From: a virus
Virus record (IMG/VR): IMGVR_UViG_3300029448_000331
Span: 1-21,757 of that record
Strand: one strand, 5' to 3'
DNA: 21,757 nt
In this document: positions 1 to 8,711 of the stretch, piece after piece
Layout: every line of letters starts with the position of its first letter
How positions within the stretch are numbered: position 1 is the stretch's first letter
Notes under the pieces: model-generated
Told to the model about the DNA's origin: nothing
Seen by the model: only the letters and a program-made list of their open reading frames with translations
Database searches by the model: none
Made by a program: the position numbers and the translations under genes

Positions 1-2343
1 AAGAGTTACATTAGCACCTGATAAATTAGAACCTACTTCTGAAAAAGTTACTGCACTATCTGATGAACCTGCGATTGTTGCTACTGTTCCTGAGAAGTTA
101 CCTGCAATAGAGCCAAGTGACCCTGCATTTGTTGAAAATGTAGGTGCAGTAGATGCTGTTAAAATATTGTTTGTACTTCTACCTGCGTTACCATCTGGAT
201 TTTCTATTCTTACATAGTAGTTACCTGTAGCTAAAGTAACATTAACTGAAAGCGTAGTTGCGTTAGTTAAGCTAACTGTATTTGCTACTGTATGTACCCC
301 AGTTGTAGGATTAATAAATTCAACAATAGGTATTGCAACAAAGTTTGTTCCTGTAATATTTATAGTTGTAGCTGTGGCAGGTGCAATCGTTTGAGATACA
401 TCTGCTACTGTAGGCTTAGTTTCTGTTGCATCTACCCAAGATAATTGATTTGTTGAATTACCATTGGTAGCTAATACCTGTCCATTAGTTCCTACGTTTG
501 TAGGTAATATTAAATCATAACTTTGACCTGCTGAATGTGCAGGAGAAGCGATTGAAACCCCATGACTATTTTGTGAACAGTTAAGTGTAATCTTACCATC
601 TGCTGAAGAACCATCTCCTCTAGCAACTAAAGTATTTGCATTAACAATAGCTGTATTAAGTGTTTTACCTGCCATTGTTGTAGGTAATCTTGCATCATTA
701 ATCGTTCCTGAATTAATTGCTGAACCTGCAACTGACGCTACATTAAATGTTCCGTAAGCAACAATATCAACAACATCTCCATTTGCTAAATTACCACCTG
801 TAAAAACTACAGAAGTACCAGAAGTAATTGTAATATCTGATGAAGATAATCTAACTCCATTAACATAAACGTCAGCGTATCCTGCGTCATAAGCTAAAGT
901 ATTTCCGTTTGCATCACTTCCTGTTACAGAAGAAACTGCACTTGTAATATTGTATGTGTATCTTTGGCTTGTTCCGTTTACTGTAGAACCTGCTGAAGCC
1001 CAACCTGATGATTTGTAAACTTTTAATTCGTTAGCTGTAGTATCAAAATATAAATCTCCAACATCTAAAGAATTTGTTGGTGCTGAACTTGCAATTCTGT
1101 ATTTTTCAGCAAAGTTATTTACTGAAGCTAAATTAGTTGCAACAGTATTAATATTAGTTAATCCACCTGCAACATTTGTAATATTAGTGTTAGCTCCTGC
1201 TACAGTATTAATGTTAGTAGAGTTTGAGTTTACAGTAGATATTGCTGAAGATAATCCTGCAACAGTATTAATATTTGAACTGTTAGAATTTACAGCATTA
1301 ATATTTGTTGCGTTAGAATTAACTGCTGATACTGCTGAACTTATTCCTGCTACTGAAGTAACATCTGAAGAAATATTTGCTACAGAAGTTATATTAGAGC
1401 TTATACCTGCAAGTGTAGATATATTAGAGTTTGCACCTGCTACAGTATTTATATTAGTATTATTTCCTGCAACTGTATTGATATTAGCAGAATTAGAATT
1501 TACTGCATTAATATTTGATGAGTTATTATTTACTGCTGTAATCGCAGAAGATAGACCTGCTACTGTATTTACATTAGCTATAGCACCACCAACTGTATTT
1601 ACATTAGTTATTGAACCTGCAACAACATCTATTTCTGAACTTGTTTCGTTTAAATCATCTGCAACTGTTTCAATTTCTGAAACTGCTTCTGCTAAATCAT
1701 TAGCTACTGCAATTACTTTTGTAATATCTGTTGCTACAGTATTTACTGAACCAATGTTGGTAGCTACAGTATTAATATTTGTAGCGTTTGTATTCGCTGT
1801 ACCGATAGCTGTGATGTTACTATTAACAGTATTAATTGCCGATAGGTTACTATTAACATTATTAAGAGTAGCTTTGTCTGTTGTTGATAACCAAGTGTTT
1901 TCTAAATAATTTTTTGTTGCAACATCTTGAGCTGACGTTGGGTCAGCAACATTTGATATTTTTAAATTTGAGCCAGTAGCACTGGCATCATAAACATTAG
2001 AAGTATTAACACCTAATTTAGATTGTACTTCATCACTTGTTTCTTGAGCTATATAAAAGTTTTGATTAGCTGAAGTATCTAAGTCTGAAGAACTTAAAAC
2101 TGAGCCATCTTGAAAATCTACTAATCTTGCTTGAGGATTACTTATTCTTTTAATTAAAACCGTAGCACCATTAGTAGGCGTGCTAGATAGTGTAACTGTC
2201 GAAGATGTTGGAAATGTAATACTATTGTCTTCTACTCCATTTACATAAGCTTTTACGTAGCTAGTTGAAATGTAAGGAAATGAAAAACTAAAGGTACTCG
2301 TACTACCATTAGCTGTATAAGTTGCTCTTGCATAAAATGACAT
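1..2343 (-). CDS. T7-like tail fibre protein, C-terminus beyond window
   Basis: Forms the adhesive tail fibre that binds the host surface. The frame is open from the ATG at 2343 to the window edge (781 codons, no stop), so the gene is cut at its 3' end. The N-terminus (MSFYARATYTANGSTSTFSF, then the VLIKRISNPQARLVDFQDGS region) matches the T7 gp17 N-terminal tail-attachment domain. Residues 169-406 are 23 decad-type repeats (separate entry). Next come a DLYFDTTANELKVYKSSGW segment, common in marine phage fibres, and an LPTNVGTNGQVLATNG motif at about 605-625. An IPT/TIG-like beta domain at about 641-730 is followed by the start of an SLGSIAGNFSGTVATIAGSS-type Ig-like repeat. No Shine-Dalgarno (SD) sequence precedes the ATG; two promoter-like motifs do. 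The T7 gp17-type call is firm; the domain names further along are by pattern only. Confidence 0.93.
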   Translation of the reverse strand, partial: MSFYARATYTANGSTSTFSFSFPYISTSYVKAYVNGVEDNSITFPTSSTVTLSSTPTNGATVLIKRISNPQARLVDFQDGSVLSSSDLDTSANQNFYIAQETSDEVQSKLGVNTSNVYDASATGSNLKISNVADPTSAQDVATKNYLENTWLSTTDKATLNNVNSNLSAINTVNSNITAIGTANTNATNINTVATNIGSVNTVATDITKVIAVANDLAEAVSEIETVADDLNETSSEIDVVAGSITNVNTVGGAIANVNTVAGLSSAITAVNNNSSNINAVNSNSANINTVAGNNTNINTVAGANSNISTLAGISSNITSVANISSDVTSVAGISSAVSAVNSNATNINAVNSNSSNINTVAGLSSAISTVNSNSTNINTVAGANTNITNVAGGLTNINTVATNLASVNNFAEKYRIASSAPTNSLDVGDLYFDTTANELKVYKSSGWASAGSTVNGTSQRYTYNITSAVSSVTGSDANGNTLAYDAGYADVYVNGVRLSSSDITITSGTSVVFTGGNLANGDVVDIVAYGTFNVASVAGSAINSGTINDARLPTTMAGKTLNTAIVNANTLVARGDGSSADGKITLNCSQNSHGVSIASPAHSAGQSYDLILPTNVGTNGQVLATNGNSTNQLSWVDATETKPTVADVSQTIAPATATTINITGTNFVAIPIVEFINPTTGVHTVANTVSLTNATTLSVNVTLATGNYYVRIENPDGNAGRSTNNILTASTAPTFSTNAGSLGSIAGNFSGTVATIAGSSDSAVTFSEVGSNLSGANVTL
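1126..1839 (-). repeat. 23 degenerate decad repeats (30-bp period) inside the tail fibre gene
   Basis: Residues 169-406 split without remainder into 21 units of 10 residues and two units of 14 residues (238 in total). The consensus is N-I-N-T-V-A-G-x-x-(S/T), for example NINTVAGANT, NITNVAGGLT, NINTVATNLA. Hydrophobic residues sit at unit positions 2 and 5, and often 9 in the first units, giving a 3-4-3 spacing; the two 14-residue units (EAVSEIETVADDLN, ETSSEIDVVAGSIT) fit two heptads each. Similar blocks recur at a larger scale: the units NINAV...NINTVAG near 12 and near 18-19 are nearly the same. This is probably an elongated trimeric fibre shaft. Confidence 0.9.
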
Positions 2344-2344
2344 A

Positions 2345-2357
2345 TATCTAAAGTGGG
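2345..2357 (-). promoter_or_regulatory. Candidate phage RNA polymerase promoter, proximal to tail fibre gene
   Basis: On the minus strand this reads CCCACTTTAGATA. It shares the 11-base CACTTTAGATA with the copies at 2375-2387 and 17092-17104. CACTNTAG is the conserved core of promoters of single-subunit phage RNA polymerases (T7 CACTATAG, SP6 GACACTATAG). By analogy with T7 the first transcribed base would be G at 2348, leaving only a 5-nt leader before the tail fibre ATG. The assignment is inference from the repeat and its position; T7 has its phi17 promoter in the same place. Confidence 0.55.
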
Positions 2358-2374
2358 TGTTTTTCCTTGTTAAT

Positions 2375-2387
2375 TATCTAAAGTGTC
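2375..2387 (-). promoter_or_regulatory. Candidate phage RNA polymerase promoter, distal to tail fibre gene
   Basis: On the minus strand this reads GACACTTTAGATA, identical over 13 bases to the copy at 17092-17104 and one base away from the SP6 core GACACTATAG over the first ten. It lies exactly 30 bp upstream of the second copy, in the 54-bp gap between the internal core protein gene and the tail fibre gene. Start by T7 analogy: G at 2378, giving a 35-nt leader. Confidence 0.65.
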
Positions 2388-2397
2388 TTGTTTTTGG

Positions 2398-5300
2398 TTA
2401 TCTTTTCTCTTCTATGAAGTCGTAGATACCTTTTTTAAGACCTTTAGGGTATTTGTTAGTTGAAGTACCAATCTTTTTAATTAGAGATTGATTAATAAAT
2501 GCTGAAGCTAAGTTAATTTCAGGGTTTTCTATAGACTTAAACTTAGAATTAAATTGTACTTTATTAAATTGTAACTTTCTGTGAAAAGCTACTTTCTCTA
2601 TAACCATAGCTTTCTTACCACCATATTGATTATTAGGGTCAATTTTAATTTGGTCTGGTGCATTTTTGTAAGCATCAGATTTCATTAAAGTAGTAATATC
2701 TTTTCTTAAATTTGAATTAGCTATTTCTTCATTCCAATATTCATAAGCTGTTTTACCATCTTTATCTTTAAATTTAGTTAAGTCTACTCCTTGTTTAACT
2801 TTAGGTAATACAGGAATATTAATTTCATGTTCAATAGTATTCATTAAAACTAAATCATCTGTATTTCTTTTAGTAACTGTTACAGGATTAATCATAGCAT
2901 TAAACATTCTTAGTATTCCGTTACCTTGATATTTAACTGGCTCTCCAAGATAGTTATAAGTTTTCATAACATCTTTTTGTAAACCAAAACCTATTCTCAC
3001 TTTTGCTCTTTCTAATAAAGTTTGAGCATCTCTTAGATAAGGGTCATTAGTTACTTTACTTGCTATGTTAGGCCAAAAAGAAGTTGCTTTGTTTTGTAAC
3101 CACCAAGCTCCTCTTTTATCAACATCATCTCCATTAATAGCAGTAGTGAAATCAATAAGACTTCTAAGATAAGTTTTAGAACCAATATTCTTAAACATAC
3201 TTTTGTAACCTGCTAAAGCCATGTTAGAAATCTTTTCGTCATATCCTATGTTATCTTGGCCTTCGCCTTCCATTACTCCGAGTAAATGGTTCATTAAATT
3301 ATTTTCAATAGCTAATCTGTCTTTTTCATTTAAGTCATGATAAATTTCATTAAAGTCAGCTACAGTACCTATTAACATTCCTATAGGGTCTAGTCTTCCA
3401 TACTCATACCAAGTCTCTCCAATTTTAACAGAGTAAGGTTGTATGTTAGCGTTCTTCTGTGCGTTCTTAATTGCTTTATCAGGATGGCCACCTCCAGTAA
3501 TTCTACCGTTCATAGATAATATAGAAGCACTTAATAAAATTGTTGAACCTATTGCAAATCTACCTCTAGTCTCTGCTATTCTAACTGCATCAGCACTTTT
3601 ACCTGTGAAGTGTTTCCAGTTCTTACCCATAACTCCAAACGGTGTTCTTTCAATAGCTTGAATTGCTAAGTTAGCTGGTGTTTTAATAAAAGGTAATATT
3701 TGTTTTAATATAGGAGCTTCATTAACTGCTTCTTGTATTTTACCTAAGAAACCACTTAAATCTTTTGTAAATGTAACTTCTTGTGCATATCTCTTAGCTT
3801 CTTTATCTACACCTATAAGACCAGTTTCATCAAAACCTGCTTTAAATCTTTGAGCTATAAAAGCGTCATATTCACTTACTTTTGTACCATTTTTTAATGT
3901 AACAACAATTTTAGTTTTACTTAATTTTTTACCAGCTTGGTCTGCTTCTCTCGTAGCAATAGCCATTAGTTTAGATTTATAATTAACTTGCTTGAATAAT
4001 TCATCCATAGCAGTAAGACCTCTTAGTGGTATTCTAACTGCTCTAGCTATTCTACCATTACCTAAAGCTTTTGTTGTTCGGTCAAATTTTGTACTACCAG
4101 CAAATAAGATACTGTCTTCATCATTAAAAGCTTTCTTAGCAAATAAAAGTCCTTCATCTAAATATGTTTTTAAACCTGCTAAAGTTTGTCTAGCAACTTT
4201 ACCTTCAGCTTCAATTAATTTAGCTGTTTGTGGGTCAACACCCCAAGTCATTTTAGAGCCTACAAAACTATCTAAAGGTTTTAATATAGAGTTTACTCCA
4301 GTAGATATTACGTTGACAGCTTGAGTTTTAATATTGGATAGAGCTGAAGACATCCATACTTCATTAACTTTATTCCAAAAATTATTGAAGAATAAATAAT
4401 CCATAATTTTCATTAAGGCATTTTTATCTTTTACTAAGGCTACGCCTTCTATAAACTCTTTAAAGTTACCATCAAATTTATCTAAGTTTTTAACCATTTT
4501 AAGAATACTGTCGTTACTTAAATCAGTATTCATATCTTTCATAATACTTCTTAATCTTAAACCTCTACCTAAATTAGAAGTAACCTTTTCATCAAATCTT
4601 AATAGTTTCATAGTTAAAGCTGTAACCATTTTCATTTGATTTTCAGTATAAGTCTTTTCTCCTTTACGTAAGGAGTTAGCCATCTTGTATAAATTTTCTG
4701 CTAAATTCATTTGTAATGATTGTGAAGCCCACATATATTTAAGGCCACCTTCTAGTTTGTCTCCTAGTTCTCCAATCATTTTAGTAGTTTGAATAATATC
4801 TCCACCTGACCTTAGAGCTTGTTGTTCAATTAATCCGTCACTAATTTTTTCAAATTTCTTTTCAACTCTAGCTATTTTCATCATAGCTTCTAAAGCTACA
4901 ATACCAAAGTTACCATCAGCATAAGCTCTAGGAGATAAATCAAAACCCATTTCATCATTAATGTTTCTTAGGTTTATTCCTTTTTCTCCTTTTTTAATTC
5001 TTGAAATTAATCTGTCGAAGTTTTCTACTAACTTTGTATTTAATTCTTCAGCAGAAGTTATATCTTTTAATTTCGTAACTATTTGTGCAGTCTTCTCATC
5101 TCCTGCTTCTTTAACAATTTGTTTCTTTAATTTTTTTGTACTTGCATGATAATTACCTTTACCTACAACTTCTTCCTGTACGTTACGTAATAAACCTTCT
5201 TCAATTTCTTTCATTCTATTGGCATCAACTTTTTCTCCACCAATCATTTTCTTTTTAGTTTTTAACCACTTAACTGTGTTTAAAACTGTATCTGAATTTA

Positions 5301-6048
5301 AACCTTTAAATACACCTTCCATAACACCACCAAGAAATACACCCTCGATAGCATTTTTTAATCTAGCTTCGTAAAAACCTTCGTCTTTACCTTCTGAACC
5401 TAAGTAATCAAAAATAGGATTTTGTAATACAGGAGCATGAGTATTTATAATATCTGCAAATCTACCTGTCTCTTGACCAAATGCTTGAAAATCTGCAACT
5501 GCACCTCTAGCTAACGATTTAGTTACCTTACCAGTTTTAGTTACTGCTTTTACAGGTTTTAAAAGTCTACCACCAGTGTACCAACCAGTTACAAACTGAG
5601 AGATACTTTTAGCAAATTCTCCTACAGTAGTATCAGGCGTGTCCATCTCAGGAATAAACTCAGCCATTTTACTGTCGCCTACTGTTTTTTGGTTTCCTAG
5701 AAATCTTTCACTATCTGGTACATTTTTAGCATCTTCATAAGATACATATTTAGGCATACCATCTTTAAATGTAAAACCACCTATCTTAAATTTTTCTTTA
5801 GTATCTTGAGCTATACCTTCAATTAAATTAGAAGTTTCTTTAATAGCATCTTTAGCACCGACAGCACTAGAGTAAACTAAATCAGATAACATACCTCTTT
5901 CTTCTTCAGGTTTCTCTTCTGTAGTAGATTGTGTTTCTGTTTTAGTATCTCTTATTTTCTTTTCTTCAAAATATTTATTAATAGTTTCTTCTGTATCATC
6001 ATCTTTAAAGAAATATTCTTTACCATCTCTTACTACTATTTTAGCCAT
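2398..6048 (-). CDS. Large internal virion protein (T7 gp16-like)
   Basis: A 1216-residue protein in the position of T7 gp16, the largest ejected core protein, which crosses the envelope to help carry DNA into the cell. It begins with a short DGKEYFFKDDDTEETINKYF motif, an N-terminal signature seen on many phage virion proteins. Around 870-890 there is a hydrophobic segment (FAIGSTILLSASILS). The C-terminal third (GYKSMFKNIGSKTYLRSLID onward, WWLQNKATSFWPNIASK) is typical of podoviral internal core proteins. T7 gp16 is about 1318 aa and starts with a lytic transglycosylase domain; I see no E-S...G-M-Q...A-Y-N signature here, so that domain appears to be missing. The ATG overlaps the stop of the upstream gene as TAATG and has the SD AAAGGA 9 nt upstream. 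Confidence 0.85.
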   Translation of the reverse strand: MAKIVVRDGKEYFFKDDDTEETINKYFEEKKIRDTKTETQSTTEEKPEEERGMLSDLVYSSAVGAKDAIKETSNLIEGIAQDTKEKFKIGGFTFKDGMPKYVSYEDAKNVPDSERFLGNQKTVGDSKMAEFIPEMDTPDTTVGEFAKSISQFVTGWYTGGRLLKPVKAVTKTGKVTKSLARGAVADFQAFGQETGRFADIINTHAPVLQNPIFDYLGSEGKDEGFYEARLKNAIEGVFLGGVMEGVFKGLNSDTVLNTVKWLKTKKKMIGGEKVDANRMKEIEEGLLRNVQEEVVGKGNYHASTKKLKKQIVKEAGDEKTAQIVTKLKDITSAEELNTKLVENFDRLISRIKKGEKGINLRNINDEMGFDLSPRAYADGNFGIVALEAMMKIARVEKKFEKISDGLIEQQALRSGGDIIQTTKMIGELGDKLEGGLKYMWASQSLQMNLAENLYKMANSLRKGEKTYTENQMKMVTALTMKLLRFDEKVTSNLGRGLRLRSIMKDMNTDLSNDSILKMVKNLDKFDGNFKEFIEGVALVKDKNALMKIMDYLFFNNFWNKVNEVWMSSALSNIKTQAVNVISTGVNSILKPLDSFVGSKMTWGVDPQTAKLIEAEGKVARQTLAGLKTYLDEGLLFAKKAFNDEDSILFAGSTKFDRTTKALGNGRIARAVRIPLRGLTAMDELFKQVNYKSKLMAIATREADQAGKKLSKTKIVVTLKNGTKVSEYDAFIAQRFKAGFDETGLIGVDKEAKRYAQEVTFTKDLSGFLGKIQEAVNEAPILKQILPFIKTPANLAIQAIERTPFGVMGKNWKHFTGKSADAVRIAETRGRFAIGSTILLSASILSMNGRITGGGHPDKAIKNAQKNANIQPYSVKIGETWYEYGRLDPIGMLIGTVADFNEIYHDLNEKDRLAIENNLMNHLLGVMEGEGQDNIGYDEKISNMALAGYKSMFKNIGSKTYLRSLIDFTTAINGDDVDKRGAWWLQNKATSFWPNIASKVTNDPYLRDAQTLLERAKVRIGFGLQKDVMKTYNYLGEPVKYQGNGILRMFNAMINPVTVTKRNTDDLVLMNTIEHEINIPVLPKVKQGVDLTKFKDKDGKTAYEYWNEEIANSNLRKDITTLMKSDAYKNAPDQIKIDPNNQYGGKKAMVIEKVAFHRKLQFNKVQFNSKFKSIENPEINLASAFINQSLIKKIGTSTNKYPKGLKKGIYDFIEEKR

Positions 6049-7691
6049 TAATTATTATCCTTTGCTGTTATAGGTATTCCGTATTTTTCAAAAGCTGTTC
6101 TAAAAGTATCCTCAGCATTTTTAACAACCATACTGTCACTAAATAATTCTCCTGCAAAAGCTTTTACTTCAGCATTAAATTGTTTTTGCATTGCAATTCC
6201 TGTATAATTATTTTTATTATCATTATACCATTGAAGCATATGCTCTTCGAAAGAACCCATCATTAAATTTAGTTCGCCTTTTAAAACACCTTCGCTTGTT
6301 AAAAGAGGGTCTTTAAACATATTACTTATGTTGTCGAAAGGTATACTGTTAGTAAAGAAAATATTGTTTTTAAGTATATTGTAAGTTCTAGGACTATTAT
6401 AAAAATTCATAAAAGTAGTTCTAGTTAATTTACCATCATTAAATAATTCTAAAGCTCTAGCTTGTACTTCGTAAATGTTAGTATCTTTTAATGCTGTTAG
6501 TTCTACTACAGCTACATCATCATCTTCTGTAACTTTATTATTTTTCTCTACTGCATTATGAAATTCTAATAAATATGCTTTTTCTTCATTAGTAAATTTA
6601 TCTCCAACAACTTCTGCTAAATCAGTATTATCTGAATATTCTTTTTGATTAACAAAATCAGTTATACTAAATACATCTTGGTTATTTACTGTATCCCAAT
6701 AATTTTCAGTTAAACCTAAATTTCTATTTGTTGTTGTTACTTCTGCTTTTTTAGTTGCTAAGTTTAAATAGTCATATTCTTTTATAGCTATCTTAGTCAT
6801 TAATTGTTGTTTAATAGCTTTACCTCTTGCAGTACCAGCCCAATAACCAGTACCTAGTTTAAATTCTTCTAAACCTATTAATAATTCTTTAGCATATTCA
6901 AAACCAGCTTCGTCATTTACAGTGTCTATATAAGCTTCAATACCTTCTACTAAATATTCATTAGTTCTTGAGTTTGATACTCCTAAACCTGTAAAACTAT
7001 CTGTTTTTGTTTTTAAACTTTGTAATACATCTTCTATAGATTGGTCAGTATCTTGAGCATCTATAATAGTTCCTGTAAAATCCATTACAGCATTATCTTT
7101 TGTACGACCCTCTATTATTTGCATCCTTTTAGCAAAATGTTGTTGGTCTCTTTGATTTCTAAAATTAGAAGTTTTAGTAAAAAATGATTTTTCTAAAGCA
7201 ACCTTATCAAATTTATCTAGTTGATTATCATTAAAAAATTTCTTTATAAAACCATCATAAGCTACATTAAAAGCATTAGGGTCTTCACTGTCAGCTATAC
7301 TATTATTAAGATAAAATTCATCCCATTGTGCACTAAAAGCTCTAGCTTTATTACCTAGTTCTAATTCCATTAGTTTATTGTAATAATGTGGACTAGCACC
7401 TGCTGGTATTTTTCCATTTTTAACTAAGTTTTTAAACATATTTTTATTTAAGTTAAAATCTGAAACAGCTCTAGCTTCATCTGCTTTACTAGCTTTTACA
7501 TCTTCTGTTACTTGATAATTAATTAATGAAGGTACTACATTACTTAAAGAAGCAACAAGAGAGTTAAGAGCTTTATTTTGAGGTTTAGCTTCAGGTCTAT
7601 AAAATAAATTAAAGTCTTGAGAAACTACTTCAGGAGCTACAGCTTGTGCTCCTAATAAATACGGAGAAGGGTCGTTAGGTTTTCTAGCCAT
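6048..7691 (-). CDS. Internal virion core protein (T7 gp15-like)
   Basis: A 547-residue, mainly helical and charged protein between the gp14-like and gp16-like genes, the position of T7 gp15. T7 gp15 (about 747 aa) is a core protein that is ejected and forms part of the periplasmic DNA conduit. Recognition rests mostly on gene order, on size class and on the absence of membrane segments or signal peptide; this version is about 200 residues shorter than T7's. The start MARKPNDPSPYLLGAQAVAP overlaps the gp14 stop as TAATG, with GGAG 9-10 nt upstream, so translation is probably coupled. The stop overlaps the next ATG in the same way. Confidence 0.75.
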   Translation of the reverse strand: MARKPNDPSPYLLGAQAVAPEVVSQDFNLFYRPEAKPQNKALNSLVASLSNVVPSLINYQVTEDVKASKADEARAVSDFNLNKNMFKNLVKNGKIPAGASPHYYNKLMELELGNKARAFSAQWDEFYLNNSIADSEDPNAFNVAYDGFIKKFFNDNQLDKFDKVALEKSFFTKTSNFRNQRDQQHFAKRMQIIEGRTKDNAVMDFTGTIIDAQDTDQSIEDVLQSLKTKTDSFTGLGVSNSRTNEYLVEGIEAYIDTVNDEAGFEYAKELLIGLEEFKLGTGYWAGTARGKAIKQQLMTKIAIKEYDYLNLATKKAEVTTTNRNLGLTENYWDTVNNQDVFSITDFVNQKEYSDNTDLAEVVGDKFTNEEKAYLLEFHNAVEKNNKVTEDDDVAVVELTALKDTNIYEVQARALELFNDGKLTRTTFMNFYNSPRTYNILKNNIFFTNSIPFDNISNMFKDPLLTSEGVLKGELNLMMGSFEEHMLQWYNDNKNNYTGIAMQKQFNAEVKAFAGELFSDSMVVKNAEDTFRTAFEKYGIPITAKDNN

Positions 7692-8239
7692 TAGTCGTCT
7701 GCTCCATCATAGTTGTAATCATAATAAGATTTTTCTTGTCCACTTGCGTTCTTTTTAGCTTTGTAATCATAATAACTACCAGCAAATGATAAAGCTGAAG
7801 CACCTGCTGTATATAGATAGTCAGGAGATTGAACGTAAGTTGCTTGTGCATCATAATTAGTTTGTAAAGCTTCTTGAGTTCTATCAAATTGAAATACGTT
7901 CTTTTCTATATTTCCCATTACAGTATTTCTATATTGTGCTTCACTGTCATAATAATTACCTAATAACATCTCGTATGTATTACCTGTGTAATTTTTATTT
8001 GTTCTAAAAGTAGCTCTATCTCTTCTACTTTTTCTTTCTGCTAATCTTAATTTTTCTAAATTTGCTTCTGTTGATTGTTTTAATTTTAAACTTTCAGCTT
8101 TACTTCTTTGTATTTGATTTGTTTTAGCTATCTCATTTTGTCTATTAGCTCTTTGTTCAGCAATTTTTTGTTGAGTAATAGATGCTTGATATTGCATACC
8201 AGCACTAAGGCCAGCTACTATTAATGTTGGGTTACACAT
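7691..8239 (-). CDS. Internal virion protein (T7 gp14-like)
   Basis: A 182-residue protein matching T7 gp14 (about 196 aa) in size, position and character. The N-terminus MCNPTLIVAGLSAGMQYQAS is a short hydrophobic stretch, followed at about 22-80 by a long charged helix (QQKIAEQRANRQNEIAKTNQ onward, rich in K, R, E, Q). The C-terminus contains a small A/G/S-rich segment (TAGASALSFAGSYYDY) and a Tyr/Asp-rich tail. T7 gp14 is ejected and forms the outer-membrane part of the channel. The start lacks a recognisable SD sequence (AT-rich leader). The end overlaps the gp15 start by one base. Confidence 0.82.
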   Translation of the reverse strand: MCNPTLIVAGLSAGMQYQASITQQKIAEQRANRQNEIAKTNQIQRSKAESLKLKQSTEANLEKLRLAERKSRRDRATFRTNKNYTGNTYEMLLGNYYDSEAQYRNTVMGNIEKNVFQFDRTQEALQTNYDAQATYVQSPDYLYTAGASALSFAGSYYDYKAKKNASGQEKSYYDYNYDGADD

Positions 8240-8243
8240 AATT

Positions 8244-8711
8244 TTATATTTTTACAAATTCGTAAAATAATTTTCCTTCTATTCCATATTGATTGTGTTT
8301 ATTAATAAACGTAAATCCCATCCACTTTAACCATGTAATATGTAAAGTGTTTCTAGCATCTACAAAATTGTAAAGAAGTTGGTATTTGTCTTTCATAACA
8401 TCACATACGTCTTTAGAATTTCTTAAAAAACTTAAACTTATCTTTTTTAAATCGTCAGTACCTACCATCCAAATAAAACCTAAGAGGCCTTGAGGTACTA
8501 CACCAAGCATAGCTACTGGTATATTTTGTTCATTACAAATAACCATAGGTACATCACTAAGATATAAACCTGCTAATAAACTTTCTAAAGCAGGATAACC
8601 TGTCATAGCTTTTATTTCTTGGTAATCATCTTCTCTCAATCTAGTAGATAAATAATGACAATCTTTTTCTGTAGCTAATCTTAGATGAGGTTTAATTCGT
8701 TCCACTTTCAT
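8244..8711 (-). CDS. Internal virion protein (T7 gp13-like)
   Basis: A 155-residue protein beginning MKVERIKPHLRLATEKDCHY. It resembles T7 gp13 (138 aa), with a diagnostic C-terminal match: T7 has LWNYVWVGNTSHIRFLKTIG, this protein has LLYNFVDARNTLHITWLKWM. The fold looks like a GNAT acyltransferase relic (MVICNEQNIPVAMLGVV beta strands), but there is no evidence of catalysis; T7 gp13 is needed for virion assembly. An in-frame ATG exists at 8768, but the 19 extra residues (MLMTVTYLLILLMLNGKAI) are encoded inside the gp12-like frame. The ATG at 8711 has a good SD (GGGAAGG), so I chose it. It overlaps the gp12 end by 20 nt. Confidence 0.82.
   Translation of the reverse strand: MKVERIKPHLRLATEKDCHYLSTRLREDDYQEIKAMTGYPALESLLAGLYLSDVPMVICNEQNIPVAMLGVVPQGLLGFIWMVGTDDLKKISLSFLRNSKDVCDVMKDKYQLLYNFVDARNTLHITWLKWMGFTFINKHNQYGIEGKLFYEFVKI

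Noticed and set aside
1126-1839. Possible CRISPR array because of the 30-bp period
   Set aside because: The units follow on each other without spacers, are degenerate at the DNA level and keep the reading frame of the fibre gene.
1187-1909. A 240-codon plus-strand ORF opposite the tail fibre repeats
   Set aside because: It is the antisense of the decad repeats, which gives a regular Ala/Thr/Glu/Leu/Val pattern with no stop codons. It lacks a ribosome site and a sensible protein character.
7684-7887. A 67-codon same-strand ORF overlapping the gp14-like gene
   Set aside because: Low-complexity composition in a shifted frame over a real gene, with no independent start signal.
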